Shown: positions 1 to 9,408, numbered from the stretch's first letter. The stretch is 64,000 nucleotides of DNA from Actinoallomurus purpureus (GCF_024055795.1 NZ_JAMXMY010000008.1:270422-334421), one strand, 5' to 3'. Notes: generated by a model not told the origin, from the letters alone. Numbers and translations are program-made.

Positions 1-505
1 TCGGCGACCAGAGGAGCACGCTGACCGCGCCCACGATGAGCAGGATGAACATCGTGTCGGAGAGCACCGCCTGCTCCAGATGGAGCAGCTCGACGTCGAA
101 GAGCGCGGGAATCGTGGCGAGCACGGCCACCCACACGGGCCTCGACCGGCGACGGAGAACCGCATAGGTCAACAGACCGATGGCCAGGCCCATGAGGTGC
201 TGGATCGCGATGATCAGCACGATGCTGTGGAACGGGCGCAGCAGAAGGAGGAAGAAGCCGTACCCTCCCGGGTGAAGGTCGTGGGCGGGCTTCGGGTGCA
301 GCGCGAAGCGAAGGTACTCGTAGGAGTCGTACCAGTAGATCTCGGCCGGCCGGAGGCCGAGCATCGTCAGCGCCCGCAACGCGGTGGCGGCCGCCAGCAC
401 CGCGGCGAAGAGCCAGTGCGCCTTCAACAACGCGCGTCCTCGCGTCAGGAGCGCGGCGGGACGAGTCCTCGGGACCGGCTCGCCCTTGGGAGACGGGCCG
501 GTCAT
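1..505 (-). CDS. Polytopic membrane protein, GT-C-like (partial, cut by window edge)
   Basis: Translating the minus strand from the ATG at 505-503 gives a continuous frame to base 1, so the 3' part lies outside the window. The visible 168 residues contain a hydrophobic stretch at about 31-49, a conserved aspartate pattern (YWYDSYEY), a QHLMG motif and a LEQAVLSDTMF segment. The same motifs occur in the proteins at 3308-4825 and 4822-6291, so this is a third paralog. The fold resembles GT-C polyprenol-phosphate-sugar glycosyltransferases, but the acceptor is unknown. The start overlaps the stop of the upstream gene by four bases (ATGA), which points to translational coupling in one minus-strand operon with the two genes upstream. 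Identity as a real gene is firm; the enzymatic role is inferred. Confidence 0.75.
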   Translation of the reverse strand, partial: MTGPSPKGEPVPRTRPAALLTRGRALLKAHWLFAAVLAAATALRALTMLGLRPAEIYWYDSYEYLRFALHPKPAHDLHPGGYGFFLLLLRPFHSIVLIIAIQHLMGLAIGLLTYAVLRRRSRPVWVAVLATIPALFDVELLHLEQAVLSDTMFILLIVGAVSVLLWSP

Positions 506-1785
506 GGAACCGCTCCCGCAAGGGCGGGCTCGCTGTCGCCCTCTGCCGGCGAGACCTGCCTGCGCCCCCAGGGCAACGCGAGTGCGATCACCGGAATGAC
601 CAGAAGGCTCGCCATGTAGTACCAGGGGGCGAGCTGCCGCCAGTTGCGGACCAGGGTCATCACGTAGTAGCCGAACGCCGCGTACACGCTGAGCGCCATG
701 CCCATCAACCCGGTCCATCGGGTCGGGCGGGCGGTCGCGAACGGCATGGCCCACGACAGGTACTGCACGCCGTGCGAGGCCGTGACCAACTGGAACGTCG
801 ACGCGCTGACCATGGCGATATCCACCGGATGAGCACGTCGCCACCACCAGACGGCGGCGGCGATGGCGACCAGCGTGAGCAGGGACCCGACGCTGCCTAT
901 GGCAGCGGAGAACGGGTCGTGCAGCAGTTTCGCCGTCGGCACCGGATGCAGCCACATCACCACCGAACTCCAGCCAAAGGTGCCCACGATCGGGTGGTAG
1001 CCGAGCATGACGCTCATGACCTTCGGTAGCTGCCGGACGGGTGTTCCGACGGTCAGCGGCATCGTCACGAACAGCACGATGAGCGCTCCGGACATCGCCG
1101 CGAGGAGGCGGCATCTGCGTCGCCAGTCGGGCAGCCCGATGAGCAGCGCGGGGATGAACAGCGCCGGCCACGTCTTGACAGAGATCGCCAGCGCGATGAG
1201 GACACCTGCGAGGAGGACGCGCCGGCCGGTGAGATCTGGCCCGTCCCGCCGAATGAGGACAAAGGACCCGACGGCGAACAGCAGGCAGAGGGGCTCCATC
1301 TGCCCGTGAATCGCCGCGACCATGATGATCAGCGGGTTGGTGGCGTACTGAAACCGGGCCGCGGGCGCATGCTTCCGCCCGGCGAGCAGGCCGACCAACA
1401 CGACGACCCCGAGATCGAAGAGAATCGGTCCGACTCTGCTGATCATCATCCACGGCACGCCGAAGTGACGCTCGATGAACACATTGCCGGCAAGGAAGAT
1501 GGCGTAGGTCGGCAGATAGTTCCAGCCGGTCTGCGGGGCGTTCAGGATCGGGTCTCGATGATTGAGAACGTTGATCCCGGCACGGTGAAAGTCGATATTG
1601 AGGTCGTACGGCTTGAAATCGCCACCGATCGCCATCGTCAGCACGCGCAGGCCGATGGCGGTGAGGAGGGTCACCCTCAGCGAGGGTTTCCAGCCCCGCC
1701 GCCAGCCCACGATCATCAGCGTCGCGGCCACCCCGAAGACCGCGAGCCGTGCCACCAGTCGGACAGGATCGATTACATCCGGCAT
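502..1785 (-). CDS. GT87/DUF2029-like membrane glycosyltransferase
   Basis: This 427-residue protein has roughly ten hydrophobic segments. Its loop NPLIIMVAAIHGQMEPLCLL is typical of membrane mannosyltransferases of the GT-C fold (GT87 / PIG-M-like), which move a sugar from a polyprenyl phosphate to an extracytoplasmic acceptor. The open frame continues upstream to 2154, but that extension lies inside the preceding glycosyltransferase gene and is Arg/Gly-rich nonsense. I therefore place the start at the ATG at 1785 (MPDVIDP), nine bases after the preceding stop. It sits between a GT2 gene and a third GT-C-like gene, so the three probably act on one surface glycan or glycolipid. Family membership is reasonably clear; the sugar and acceptor are not. 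Confidence 0.8.
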   Translation of the reverse strand: MPDVIDPVRLVARLAVFGVAATLMIVGWRRGWKPSLRVTLLTAIGLRVLTMAIGGDFKPYDLNIDFHRAGINVLNHRDPILNAPQTGWNYLPTYAIFLAGNVFIERHFGVPWMMISRVGPILFDLGVVVLVGLLAGRKHAPAARFQYATNPLIIMVAAIHGQMEPLCLLFAVGSFVLIRRDGPDLTGRRVLLAGVLIALAISVKTWPALFIPALLIGLPDWRRRCRLLAAMSGALIVLFVTMPLTVGTPVRQLPKVMSVMLGYHPIVGTFGWSSVVMWLHPVPTAKLLHDPFSAAIGSVGSLLTLVAIAAAVWWWRRAHPVDIAMVSASTFQLVTASHGVQYLSWAMPFATARPTRWTGLMGMALSVYAAFGYYVMTLVRNWRQLAPWYYMASLLVIPVIALALPWGRRQVSPAEGDSEPALAGAVP

Positions 1786-1793
1786 CGAGCGTC

Positions 1794-3074
1794 TCAGGCC
1801 TTCTCGGCCTCGACGACGTCGGGCTCGTCCTCCTCGGACTCGTCCGCCTTGGACTCGTCCGCCTTGGATCGGGTGAGCACCGCCTGCTGCACGGTGAGGG
1901 AGTCGTCCCCCGCGGTCTCGGTCGCCGGATGCGAGGCCCGGCGGATGCCCAGGATCGACAGGAAGGACGAGCCGAGCACGAGTTGGAAGCTCATCATGAG
2001 CGCGGTCGCCGATGGCACGACCATCCGCAGCGACTGTGTCGGGTCGAGCTGGCCCCAACTCCGGCCTTGCCAGTGGACGAGCGACGCCGTCATGCCCGCC
2101 AGTCCGGCAAGGGCTAGCAGCCCGCCGATGACCAGACCTCGTTCGAAGCTCCAAGAACCGAGCAGCCAGCGTGCCCGCCGATCGGAGGGCAAGAACCCTT
2201 CAGCGACTCCGTAGGCCTTGGTGAGCAGCGCGAACAGCACCGCTTGGAAACCGATGACCACCACCGCCGAGGCGCCGACAAGGGTGTCCACGTCGAAGCG
2301 CACATCGCCGAGCCGGACCGGGCCGAACGAGAGGGCGATCCCCGCGACCAGCCCGAGTGTCATGAGGAGCAGGCCGGGGATCAGGAAGAGCCAGCGGGGG
2401 CTGTAGAGGAGAAGGAAGCGCAGATGCCGCCAGCCGTCCCGCCAGCTGCGCAGGTGCGGCGGGCGACTCCGGCCGTCCTTCGAGAGCGTCGTGGGCACCT
2501 CCACGATCCCTTGCCCCTGGAGTGTGGCCTTGACCACCATCTCGCTCGCGAACTCCATACCGCTGGACTGCAGCCCGAGTGCCAGCGCGCTGTCACGCCG
2601 GAAGCCCCGGAGACCGCAGTGGAAGTCTCCGATCTTGCTGCGGAAGAAGAGGCGGCCGATGAAGCTCAACACCGGATTGCCGAGGTACCTGTGCAGTTTG
2701 GGCATGGCCCCCGGGGCGATACCGCCCTCGAACCGGTTGCCCATCACCAGGTCGGCGCCCTCGCGCAACCTCTCGACGAAGGGCATGAGCGCCGTGAAGT
2801 CGTAGGAGTCGTCGGCGTCCCCCATGATGACGTATTCGCCGCGGGCCGCCCGGATGCCGCCGATGAGCGCGTTGCCGTATCCCTTGCTCTCGATGTCGAC
2901 GACGCGCGCGCCCGCTGCCTCGGCGAGTGCCTGACTCCCGTCTGTGCTTCCGTTGTCTGCGACGATGACCTCACCGTCGATATCGTTGTCCTCCAGGCAC
3001 GAGACCGCCTTGCGGACACAGGTCTCGACGGTCTCGGCCTCGTTGAGGCACGGCATCACTACCGAGAGCTCCAC
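1794..3074 (-). CDS. GT2 polyprenol-phosphate glycosyltransferase with C-terminal membrane domain
   Basis: The 426-residue product starts with a classical GT-A fold: VVMPCLNEAETVE, then NGSTDGS and the metal-binding GDADDSYD near residues 85-92, followed by a GFRRD segment. These are hallmarks of DPM1-like family 2 enzymes that load a sugar onto a polyprenyl phosphate at the inner face of the membrane. Residues from about 225 onward hold four or five hydrophobic helices, and the tail is acidic (ESKADESEEDE). The start is GTG at 3074, six bases after a GGAGGAG ribosome-binding site. The out-of-frame ATG four bases upstream is not used. It likely supplies the lipid-linked donor for the neighbouring GT-C-type enzymes. 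The gene is divergent from 3308. Confidence 0.88.
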   Translation of the reverse strand: MELSVVMPCLNEAETVETCVRKAVSCLEDNDIDGEVIVADNGSTDGSQALAEAAGARVVDIESKGYGNALIGGIRAARGEYVIMGDADDSYDFTALMPFVERLREGADLVMGNRFEGGIAPGAMPKLHRYLGNPVLSFIGRLFFRSKIGDFHCGLRGFRRDSALALGLQSSGMEFASEMVVKATLQGQGIVEVPTTLSKDGRSRPPHLRSWRDGWRHLRFLLLYSPRWLFLIPGLLLMTLGLVAGIALSFGPVRLGDVRFDVDTLVGASAVVVIGFQAVLFALLTKAYGVAEGFLPSDRRARWLLGSWSFERGLVIGGLLALAGLAGMTASLVHWQGRSWGQLDPTQSLRMVVPSATALMMSFQLVLGSSFLSILGIRRASHPATETAGDDSLTVQQAVLTRSKADESKADESEEDEPDVVEAEKA

Positions 3075-3307
3075 GTCATCTCCTCCGGACGAATGGGAGT
3101 GATCACCCCGTATGAAGAGCTAGGCTCATAATGTTCCGGGCATGGCCACGGTTGCCTTACCGCGCACGGGCCGCTCCGAGCCAGGTGCTCGGGCGACATG
3201 CTACTTGTGACCGACCGTTGCCCCGAAGTGATCCACTGGTTTAGCAGACTGATGGTGTCGCTTTGGGTCGTCCAGGATACGCACAGACCAGGGAGGTCAG
3301 AGCTGTC
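3075..3307. promoter_or_regulatory. Divergent intergenic region between glycosylation operons
   Basis: These 233 bases separate two divergent operons and must hold both promoters. On the plus strand TTGCCC (3218-3223) is followed after 17 bases by TTAGCA (3241-3246), a weak sigma-A-like pair. On the minus strand the AT-rich patch around 3127-3133 (CATTATGAG reading minus) could be a -10. Neither match is strong. Confidence 0.3.
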
Positions 3308-4825
3308 TTGAGGAAACTCCAGGGCCTACGCCGGGTCCTCCCATCGTTCGCCTCAGCACCTGACCTGCCGATTCCGGGCACTGGCCTGCGTCCTTCGCAG
3401 CACCGTCTGTTCACCACCGTGTTGACCATCGGCCTCCTGCTTCGCATCGTGACCATGGTCGGCTACCGCTGGGCGATGTGGTTCAACGACGGGTTCGAGT
3501 ACGTCGACACCGCGCTCCACATGTCACCGCACCCCGTCCGGCCCGACGGCTACGCGTTCATGCTCTGGCTCCTCAGCCCCTTTCACAGCTTCGCCCTGAT
3601 CACGGCGCTTCAGCATCTCATGGGTCTCGGCATCGGCATGATGATCTATACGCTGCTGCGGGGCAGATTCGGCCTTCCCGCGTGGGGAGCGACCCTCGCG
3701 GCGGCACCTGTGCTCCTCGACGGGTATCAGATCCAGCTCGAACACATGGTCATGTCCGATGTGCCGTTCCTGTTCCTGACGATGGTCGTCGTCACGATCA
3801 TCCTTTCGAAGCAGGAGATGACCGCTTCTCGCGGCGCCGTGGTCGGGCTGCTCGTCGGCTCCGCGGTGCTCGTGCGATCGATCGGCCTCAGCGTCCTGAT
3901 CGTGACCCTTGCCTACCTCCTCATCCGCCGGGTCGGCTGGCGGGCCCTCGGAGCAACGACCGCCGGCGCCGCGGTTCTTCTGGTGGGGTACGCCTTCTGG
4001 TTCCATTCTGTTCACGGCAGATACGCGCTGAGCAACAGCGACGGACCCTTCCTTTATGCGCGCGTCATGAAGTTCGCCGATTGCAACAAGATCCATCCGC
4101 CGGTCGACGAAATCCCGCTGTGCACCGCCGTGCCACGAGACCGCCGGCTTTCCTCACAGTCCTACGTATGGGACTATCGGGCCTCTCCGCTTCACCGGCC
4201 CGTCGGCCAGACCTTCTCCAATTCCAAGAACGACCTGACCGGACGCTTCGCCCGGCGCGCCATCGCAGCCCAGCCCGGCGACTATCTCCAAGTCGTCGGC
4301 TATGACGTCTTTCGGGTCTTCAAGTGGAAACGCACCGTCTTTCCCGACAAGATGACGTATGACAGATACGAGTTCCAACGGAAAGAACCCCGGCCCGTTC
4401 CGAGCATCATGACGGTGCTGCTGGAATACGGTCACAGCCCGGCGACCAGGGTGGTGGAGCCGTTCGGCGGTGTGATGCGGTTCTACCAAAGGCACTTCTA
4501 CGTGCGAGGCACGATGTTCGGCGTCATCCTGCTCGGCGGCCTGCTGGGCATGATGACTCGGTGGCGGAGACTCGGCGGCCGCGCACTGCTGCCGTGGGGC
4601 ATCGCCGCCGCGATGATCGTGACTCCGGCGTGCACCGCGGAGTTCGACTACCGCTACGTGCTCCCGGCCGTGCCCATGGCATGCGTCGCCGCCGCGATCG
4701 CGCTTCGCGGGATGGGACGTTGGCGCGTCGTCCAACGCTTCAAGAAGGACGACCATGGCGAAGCGCCCAAGGAACGATCGAGCCGTGACCCAGACGTCGA
4801 GACGCCGGAGCTGACCCTGAATTGA
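3308..4825 (+). CDS. Polytopic membrane protein, GT-C-like glycosyltransferase paralog 1
   Basis: About 505 residues with ten or more hydrophobic helices. An N-terminal WFNDGFEYVD motif carries the acidic residues that in GT-C enzymes (PMT/ArnT-like) sit at the first extracytoplasmic loop. It is followed by QHLMGLGIGMMIYTLLR and LEHMVMSD, shared with the other two paralogs, and ends in a conserved TAEFDYRYVLPAVPMACVAA segment. I choose TTG at 3308 because GGGAGG lies 11 bases upstream; TTG at 3263 would add 15 residues but has no ribosome-binding site. The stop overlaps the next gene by four bases. The window has no flippase or polymerase next to it, so the glycan is undefined. Confidence 0.8.
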   Translation: MRKLQGLRRVLPSFASAPDLPIPGTGLRPSQHRLFTTVLTIGLLLRIVTMVGYRWAMWFNDGFEYVDTALHMSPHPVRPDGYAFMLWLLSPFHSFALITALQHLMGLGIGMMIYTLLRGRFGLPAWGATLAAAPVLLDGYQIQLEHMVMSDVPFLFLTMVVVTIILSKQEMTASRGAVVGLLVGSAVLVRSIGLSVLIVTLAYLLIRRVGWRALGATTAGAAVLLVGYAFWFHSVHGRYALSNSDGPFLYARVMKFADCNKIHPPVDEIPLCTAVPRDRRLSSQSYVWDYRASPLHRPVGQTFSNSKNDLTGRFARRAIAAQPGDYLQVVGYDVFRVFKWKRTVFPDKMTYDRYEFQRKEPRPVPSIMTVLLEYGHSPATRVVEPFGGVMRFYQRHFYVRGTMFGVILLGGLLGMMTRWRRLGGRALLPWGIAAAMIVTPACTAEFDYRYVLPAVPMACVAAAIALRGMGRWRVVQRFKKDDHGEAPKERSSRDPDVETPELTLN

Positions 4826-6291
4826 GCGGCGGCATCAGGACACTGCCACATGCCGCGTGGGCCATGGTGCGCAAGCACCGTGTCTTCGCCCTCGTGGTGA
4901 TGGCGGGTGCGCTGCTCCGCATCGTCGCGATGATCGGCTACCGGCCGGTCATGTGGTTCAGCGACTCATTCGACTATGTACACGTGGCGCTGTCGCCCTT
5001 TCCGCATCCCATCCGCCCCAGCGGCTACTCGCTCCTGCTGTGGGTCCTGGGCTTTTTCCACAGCTTCGTACTCGTCGCGGCCGTCCAGCATCTGATGGGC
5101 ATGGCCAGCGCGGTGATGATTTACGCGCTGCTCCGCAAGAGGTTCCGGCTGCCGGGTTGGGGCGCCACACTGGCCGCCGCCCCGGTGCTGTTCGACGGCT
5201 ACCAGATCCAACTCGAGCACATGATCCTCTCCGACACCATGTTCGAGGTACTGCTCGTGTCCGTGGTCACGCTACTGCTGTGGCACGGTACGCAGCTGAC
5301 CTGGAAGGTCGGCGGGATCGTCGGGCTCCTGCTCGGCCTCGCGTCGCTGACCCGTTCGGTCGGCCTGCCGGTGCTGCTCGCCGTCATGGTGTATTTCCTG
5401 ATCCGCCGCATCAACTGGCGGGCCTTCGTCGCCACGATCGCTCTTTGCGCACTGCCGATAGCGGCCTACGCGGGTTGGTTCTGGTCCTGGTACGGCAAGC
5501 CGGGGCTGACCGAGAGCAATGGGATCTTTCTCTACGCACGGGTGATGGAGTTCGCGGACTGTAAGAAGATCAATCCGCCCGTCGAGGAGTATCCGCTCTG
5601 CATCCAGCGTCAGCATCGGCTCCCGTTCTCCCAGTCCTACATCTGGGATCGCCGCTCCGCCCTGCACCGCATCGACGTGGACAGGTTCACCGCACGACAG
5701 AACGCGCTGGCCAACGATCTCGCGAAGAGAGCGATCCTGGCTCAGCCGGGCGACTACCTCAGGGTCACCGCTGCCGACTTTCTGCGGACGTTCCAGTGGG
5801 ATCGCACGGTTTATCCGGATCGAGCGACCTACATGGCGTACGAGTTCGGCACGCACCCCAGCGCTCTTGGAACGTGGCGAGTGAGCAAGGATCGTACGGC
5901 CGCCGAGGACGCCAAGGCGTACGAGCGAGGTGACCCGACGACCAGGGTGGTCACCCCATACGCGACGGCCATCCGGGACTACCAGAGATTCGTCTATCTT
6001 CGCGGCACGATGCTCGGCGGCATCCTCATCATCGGCCTGGTCGGCCTGGTCCCCCTTTGGCGGCGGTGGGGCGGAGCCGCCTTCCTGCCCTGGATCACCG
6101 CGACGGGGCTGCTGCTGGTTCCACCGGCCACCGCCGAATTCGACTACCGGTATGTCCTGCCGACGGTTCCGCTTGCCTGCATCGCCGCAGCGATCGCCTT
6201 CTCCGCCGAACCCCGCCGGCGGCTGGCCCGGGCCTTGCCGACCGGCGGGAGTACGGCGGAATCATCGCCCAAGGACGCGGTTCCGGCATAG
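4822..6291 (+). CDS. Polytopic membrane protein, GT-C-like glycosyltransferase paralog 2
   Basis: This 489-residue protein matches its upstream neighbour along its length: WFSDSFDYVH near the N-terminus, QHLMGMASAVMIYALLRKR, LEHMILSDTMF, and TAEFDYRYVLPTVPLACIAA near the end. The start is TTG at 4822, overlapping the upstream TGA as TTGA, so translation is probably coupled. ATG at 4864 is an alternative. Tandem duplication is the simplest origin of the pair, and together with the partial gene at 1-505 it makes a three-member family spread over two divergent operons. A role in transferring a lipid-linked sugar on the outer face of the membrane is inferred from topology and the early acidic motif. 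Confidence 0.8.
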   Translation: MSGGIRTLPHAAWAMVRKHRVFALVVMAGALLRIVAMIGYRPVMWFSDSFDYVHVALSPFPHPIRPSGYSLLLWVLGFFHSFVLVAAVQHLMGMASAVMIYALLRKRFRLPGWGATLAAAPVLFDGYQIQLEHMILSDTMFEVLLVSVVTLLLWHGTQLTWKVGGIVGLLLGLASLTRSVGLPVLLAVMVYFLIRRINWRAFVATIALCALPIAAYAGWFWSWYGKPGLTESNGIFLYARVMEFADCKKINPPVEEYPLCIQRQHRLPFSQSYIWDRRSALHRIDVDRFTARQNALANDLAKRAILAQPGDYLRVTAADFLRTFQWDRTVYPDRATYMAYEFGTHPSALGTWRVSKDRTAAEDAKAYERGDPTTRVVTPYATAIRDYQRFVYLRGTMLGGILIIGLVGLVPLWRRWGGAAFLPWITATGLLLVPPATAEFDYRYVLPTVPLACIAAAIAFSAEPRRRLARALPTGGSTAESSPKDAVPA

Positions 6292-6349
6292 GACCTGCCC
6301 ACGGCCGTCCCCGGCGTCTTCTGCGGGCGGCCCGCGGAACGCCGGTCGA

Positions 6350-6658
6350 TCAGTAGGCGTGGAGCCGGCGGAGCTTGAAGAGCATCTCCAGCTCCCCGTG
6401 GCGCTGCGGCGGGACGGCCTGGCTCCGCGGCCGGCCCGGGGGAAGGATCTTGACGTCGTACGACCCGCAGGACGGGCAGAACGGCTCCGCCCACGGGGAG
6501 GTGCACCGATGACCCTTGCGGCGGTAGTAGACGACCTCGCCGCCGTGCCCGTCGGCACAGTAGCCGACCTCGAATTCCTCGCTCCATTCGTGCTCGCAGG
6601 TCAGGCACTCATACGTCCACATCTCGCGTGAGATCATGGATTCGTGCATCTGCGTCAC
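6350..6658 (-). CDS. Small zinc-ribbon protein of unknown function
   Basis: The 102-residue product has CLTC near residue 18 and CPSC near residue 60, with further Cys and His between them (GYCADGHGG, GHRC), which fits one or two zinc-ribbon knuckles. There is no membrane segment. The tail is basic (LEMLFKLRRLHAY). Several starts are possible: GTG at 6658 or ATG at 6637; neither has a convincing ribosome-binding site. It converges with the gene ending at 6291 and lies downstream of rsmI, separated from it by 108 rather AT-rich bases. Single-ribbon proteins of this kind are common in actinobacteria without a known role. Confidence 0.6.
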   Translation of the reverse strand: MTQMHESMISREMWTYECLTCEHEWSEEFEVGYCADGHGGEVVYYRRKGHRCTSPWAEPFCPSCGSYDVKILPPGRPRSQAVPPQRHGELEMLFKLRRLHAY

Positions 6659-6766
6659 CCCCGGGGGAATCGGCGTACGCGCTTGGAATACGCACCCGAG
6701 TCATTTTTCCCCACCAAGCAGCACTTAGCGCCTGTAAGCATCCGCAAAGATAAGTTCAAATGATGG

Positions 6767-7606
6767 TCAATGATCCGCTTTGTAGGCAACGACAGCGTCA
6801 TAAAGTTCTCTTTTCGGAACCCCGTGCTCTCGCGCCACGTCGGCGATCGCCTGCTTGCGGGGCACGCCCTCTCCCACCCGGCGCTCCACCTCCGCCGCGA
6901 GCTCGCCGACATCCGCCTGCCCCGCCACCTCCGGCGCACCCGCGACGACCAGCGTGATCTCTCCGCGTACGCCCCCGGCGGCCCACTCGGCCAGTTCGCC
7001 GAGCCCCCCGCGGCGCACCTCCTCATACGTCTTGGTCAGCTCACGGCAGACGGCGGCCCGGCGCTCGGCGCCCAGCGCCGCCGCCATCGCCTCCAGCGTC
7101 GCGGCGAGCCGGTGCGGCGCCTCGAAGAACACCATCGTGCGCCGCTCGTCCGCGAGGCCGCGCAGGCGCGCGCCACGCTCCCCGCCCTTACGGGGCAGGA
7201 ACCCCTCGAAGCAGAAGCGGTCACTGGGGAGCCCGGAGATGACGAGCGCCGTCGTCACCGCGGACGGCCCGGGCAGAACGGTGACCGGCACCTCCGCCTC
7301 GACCGCCACCGTCACCAGGCGGTAGCCGGGATCGGAGACCCCCGGCAGCCCCGCGTCGGTGACGACCAGCACGTCACGCCCCGCGCGCAGCTCGTCGAGG
7401 AGCTCGGCGGCCCTCGCCCGTTCGTTCGCGTCGTAGTACGAGACCACGCGGGCGGACGGGGAGACACCCAGATCGGCGGCCAGCCGGCGCAGCCGCCGGG
7501 TGTCCTCCGCGGCGATGATGTCAGCCTCGGCGAGGGCGGTGCGCAGCCGCGCCGACGCGTCCTCCACTCGCCCGATCGGTGCGGCGGCCAGCGTCAGCGT
7601 CCCCAT
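6767..7606 (-). CDS. rsmI: 16S rRNA (cytidine-1402-2'-O)-methyltransferase RsmI
   Basis: The protein shows the tetrapyrrole-methylase fold of RsmI: TLAAAPIG at the N-terminus, AEDTRRLRRL, then GLPGVSDPG, VLPGPSA and FEGFLPRKGG. It ribose-methylates C1402 in the ribosomal P site using SAM. The length (279 residues from ATG 7606) matches the family. The open frame could start at 7639, adding 11 residues that are not conserved in RsmI proteins, so I prefer 7606. It is divergent from the mannosyltransferase gene at 7846, with about 240 bases between them; rsmI beside a PMT gene is a common actinobacterial arrangement. Confidence 0.92.
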   Translation of the reverse strand: MGTLTLAAAPIGRVEDASARLRTALAEADIIAAEDTRRLRRLAADLGVSPSARVVSYYDANERARAAELLDELRAGRDVLVVTDAGLPGVSDPGYRLVTVAVEAEVPVTVLPGPSAVTTALVISGLPSDRFCFEGFLPRKGGERGARLRGLADERRTMVFFEAPHRLAATLEAMAAALGAERRAAVCRELTKTYEEVRRGGLGELAEWAAGGVRGEITLVVAGAPEVAGQADVGELAAEVERRVGEGVPRKQAIADVAREHGVPKRELYDAVVAYKADH

Positions 7607-7845
7607 GTTCTCCACGCCTCCATCTTCGACCATGCTCAATCGCGCTCGCTCCGCGAGCGCGGTTCGCGGGCGCCCAGTGGGCCGTCTTCCCTCGGTCCGG
7701 ACGACGCGCCCCCGCCCACGCTCCGGTCACCCTGGTCCCGGAGTTCCTCGGTCCGGACGACGCGCGCGATCCGGCTCGGCTCGCTTCTGACAGTGAAGTG
7801 CACGATTACCTCGGCTTCCGCCCGTACGATGTCGGGGTGGTGGCG

Positions 7846-9408
7846 ATGACAGGAATCGAACCCGAGACCCGGCTCGAGCAGGGAAGAAGAAGACCACCTT
7901 CGCTGCGGCAGTGGCTCAGCCCGGAGGTGCCGGGCGGCAGGCTGCTGGGCTGGTTGGGCCCCCTCATCGTGACCCTGTTCGCGGGCGTGCTGAGATTCTG
8001 GAATCTCGGCAGGCCGAGAGCCGTGATCTTCGATGAGACGTACTACGCCAAAGACGCGTATGCGCTGCTGAAGTTCGGCTACGAGCACAACACGGTCAAG
8101 GACGCCGACAAGCTCCTGCTCCAGCACCCGCCGAACCTCGACATCTGGGCGAACGGCGGGAGTTTCATCGCGCACCCTCCCGCCGGCAAGTGGATGATCG
8201 CCGTCGGCGAGTGGCTGTTCGGCATGACACCGTTCGGATGGCGCTTCTCGGCGGCCCTGTTCGGCACCTTGTCGGTGCTCATCCTGGCGCGCGTGGCCCG
8301 GCGGATGACGCGCTCCAACCTGCTCGGCACCGCCGCCGGGCTGCTGCTCGCGGTGGACGGAATGCACCTCGTCACCAGCCGTACGGCGATCCTCGACATC
8401 TTCGTGATGTTCTGGATCCTGGCCGCGTTCGCCTGCCTCGTCATCGACCGGGACGTCTCGCGGGCCACACTCGCCCGCAAGATCGCCGAACGCGGTGACG
8501 ACGACGGCCTCGGCCCGTTCGTCATGCACTGGTGGCTGATCCCGGCGGGCCTCTGCCTGGGTACGGCGACCGCGACGAAGTGGACCGGGCTGTACTACAT
8601 CGCGGCGTTCGGCGTCCTGACCCTCGTGTGGTCGATGGGCTCCCGGCGGGCCGCCGGAGTGCGCAGTCCGTACGCCGGAGTGTTCGCCTTCGAGGCCATT
8701 CCCGCGTTCCTCTCCGTCGTCGTGCTCAGCGCGATCACCTATGTCGCCTGGTGGAGCGGATGGATCTTCAACGCGGGCGGCTGGGGCCGCGGCCGCGTCG
8801 CCTCCGGCCCGGTTAACGCGTTCTTCCAGGCGATGCCCCGTCTCTGGGACTACCACCAGCAGATGTGGCACTTCCACACCACGCTCACGGTCAAGCACGA
8901 CTACCAGTCCTGGCCGTGGAACTGGCTGGTCCTCAAACGGCCGGTGGCCTTCTACTACACCCAGCCGTCCGGCTGCGGGGCGTCCACCTGCTCGCGGGAG
9001 GTGCTGGACATCGGCACCCCGGCCATCTGGTGGGTCTCCATCGTCACGCTGCTCGTACTGGCCGCCTGGTGGCTGGTGTACCGCGACTGGCGGGCGGGCG
9101 CCACGCTCCTGGGATTCCTGGCCGGCTGGGTGCCCTGGTTCTACTACGGTCTGAACCACCGCACGATGTTCCTGTTCTACGCCACTCCGATGCTGCCGTT
9201 CATGGTGCTGTCCATCGTGCTGACCATCGGGTTGATCATCGGCCCGGCCACCGCGCCCCCGGGCCGCCGGGTGTTCGGCGCGGCGGTCGCCGGCGCGTAC
9301 GTCCTCACCGTCCTGGCCAACTTCTACTACCTGTATCCCGTGCTGGCGGGGCAGATCCTGCCCTATTCCTCCTGGCACGCCCGAATGTGGTTCATGTCAT
9401 GGATCTGA
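7846..9408 (+). CDS. pmt: Dolichyl/polyprenyl-phosphate-mannose protein O-mannosyltransferase (PMT)
   Basis: The 520-residue polytopic protein carries the PMT signature: RFWNLGRPRAVIFDETYYAK with the catalytic-loop Asp-Glu pair, followed by HPPAGKWMIAVGEWLFG and a C-terminal GWVPWFYYGLNHRTMFLFYA block. Actinobacterial PMTs transfer mannose from polyprenyl phosphate to Ser/Thr of Sec-exported proteins. The annotated open frame begins at 7579, but its first 89 residues are the complement of rsmI. I start at ATG 7846 (MTGIEPE), which gives the normal family length. The stop overlaps the next gene by ten bases. Its likely substrates here include the Ser/Thr/Pro-rich secreted proteins elsewhere in the window (41-45 kb, 54 kb), which is inference. 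Confidence 0.92.
   Translation: MTGIEPETRLEQGRRRPPSLRQWLSPEVPGGRLLGWLGPLIVTLFAGVLRFWNLGRPRAVIFDETYYAKDAYALLKFGYEHNTVKDADKLLLQHPPNLDIWANGGSFIAHPPAGKWMIAVGEWLFGMTPFGWRFSAALFGTLSVLILARVARRMTRSNLLGTAAGLLLAVDGMHLVTSRTAILDIFVMFWILAAFACLVIDRDVSRATLARKIAERGDDDGLGPFVMHWWLIPAGLCLGTATATKWTGLYYIAAFGVLTLVWSMGSRRAAGVRSPYAGVFAFEAIPAFLSVVVLSAITYVAWWSGWIFNAGGWGRGRVASGPVNAFFQAMPRLWDYHQQMWHFHTTLTVKHDYQSWPWNWLVLKRPVAFYYTQPSGCGASTCSREVLDIGTPAIWWVSIVTLLVLAAWWLVYRDWRAGATLLGFLAGWVPWFYYGLNHRTMFLFYATPMLPFMVLSIVLTIGLIIGPATAPPGRRVFGAAVAGAYVLTVLANFYYLYPVLAGQILPYSSWHARMWFMSWI

Noticed and set aside
1786..2154. 123-codon N-terminal extension of the GT87-like protein
   Set aside because: It lies wholly inside the upstream GT2 gene and is Arg/Gly/Ala-rich without conserved features.
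7579..7845. 89-codon extension of the mannosyltransferase
   Set aside because: It partly overlaps rsmI on the other strand and is absent from the family; the ATG at 7846 gives the usual length.
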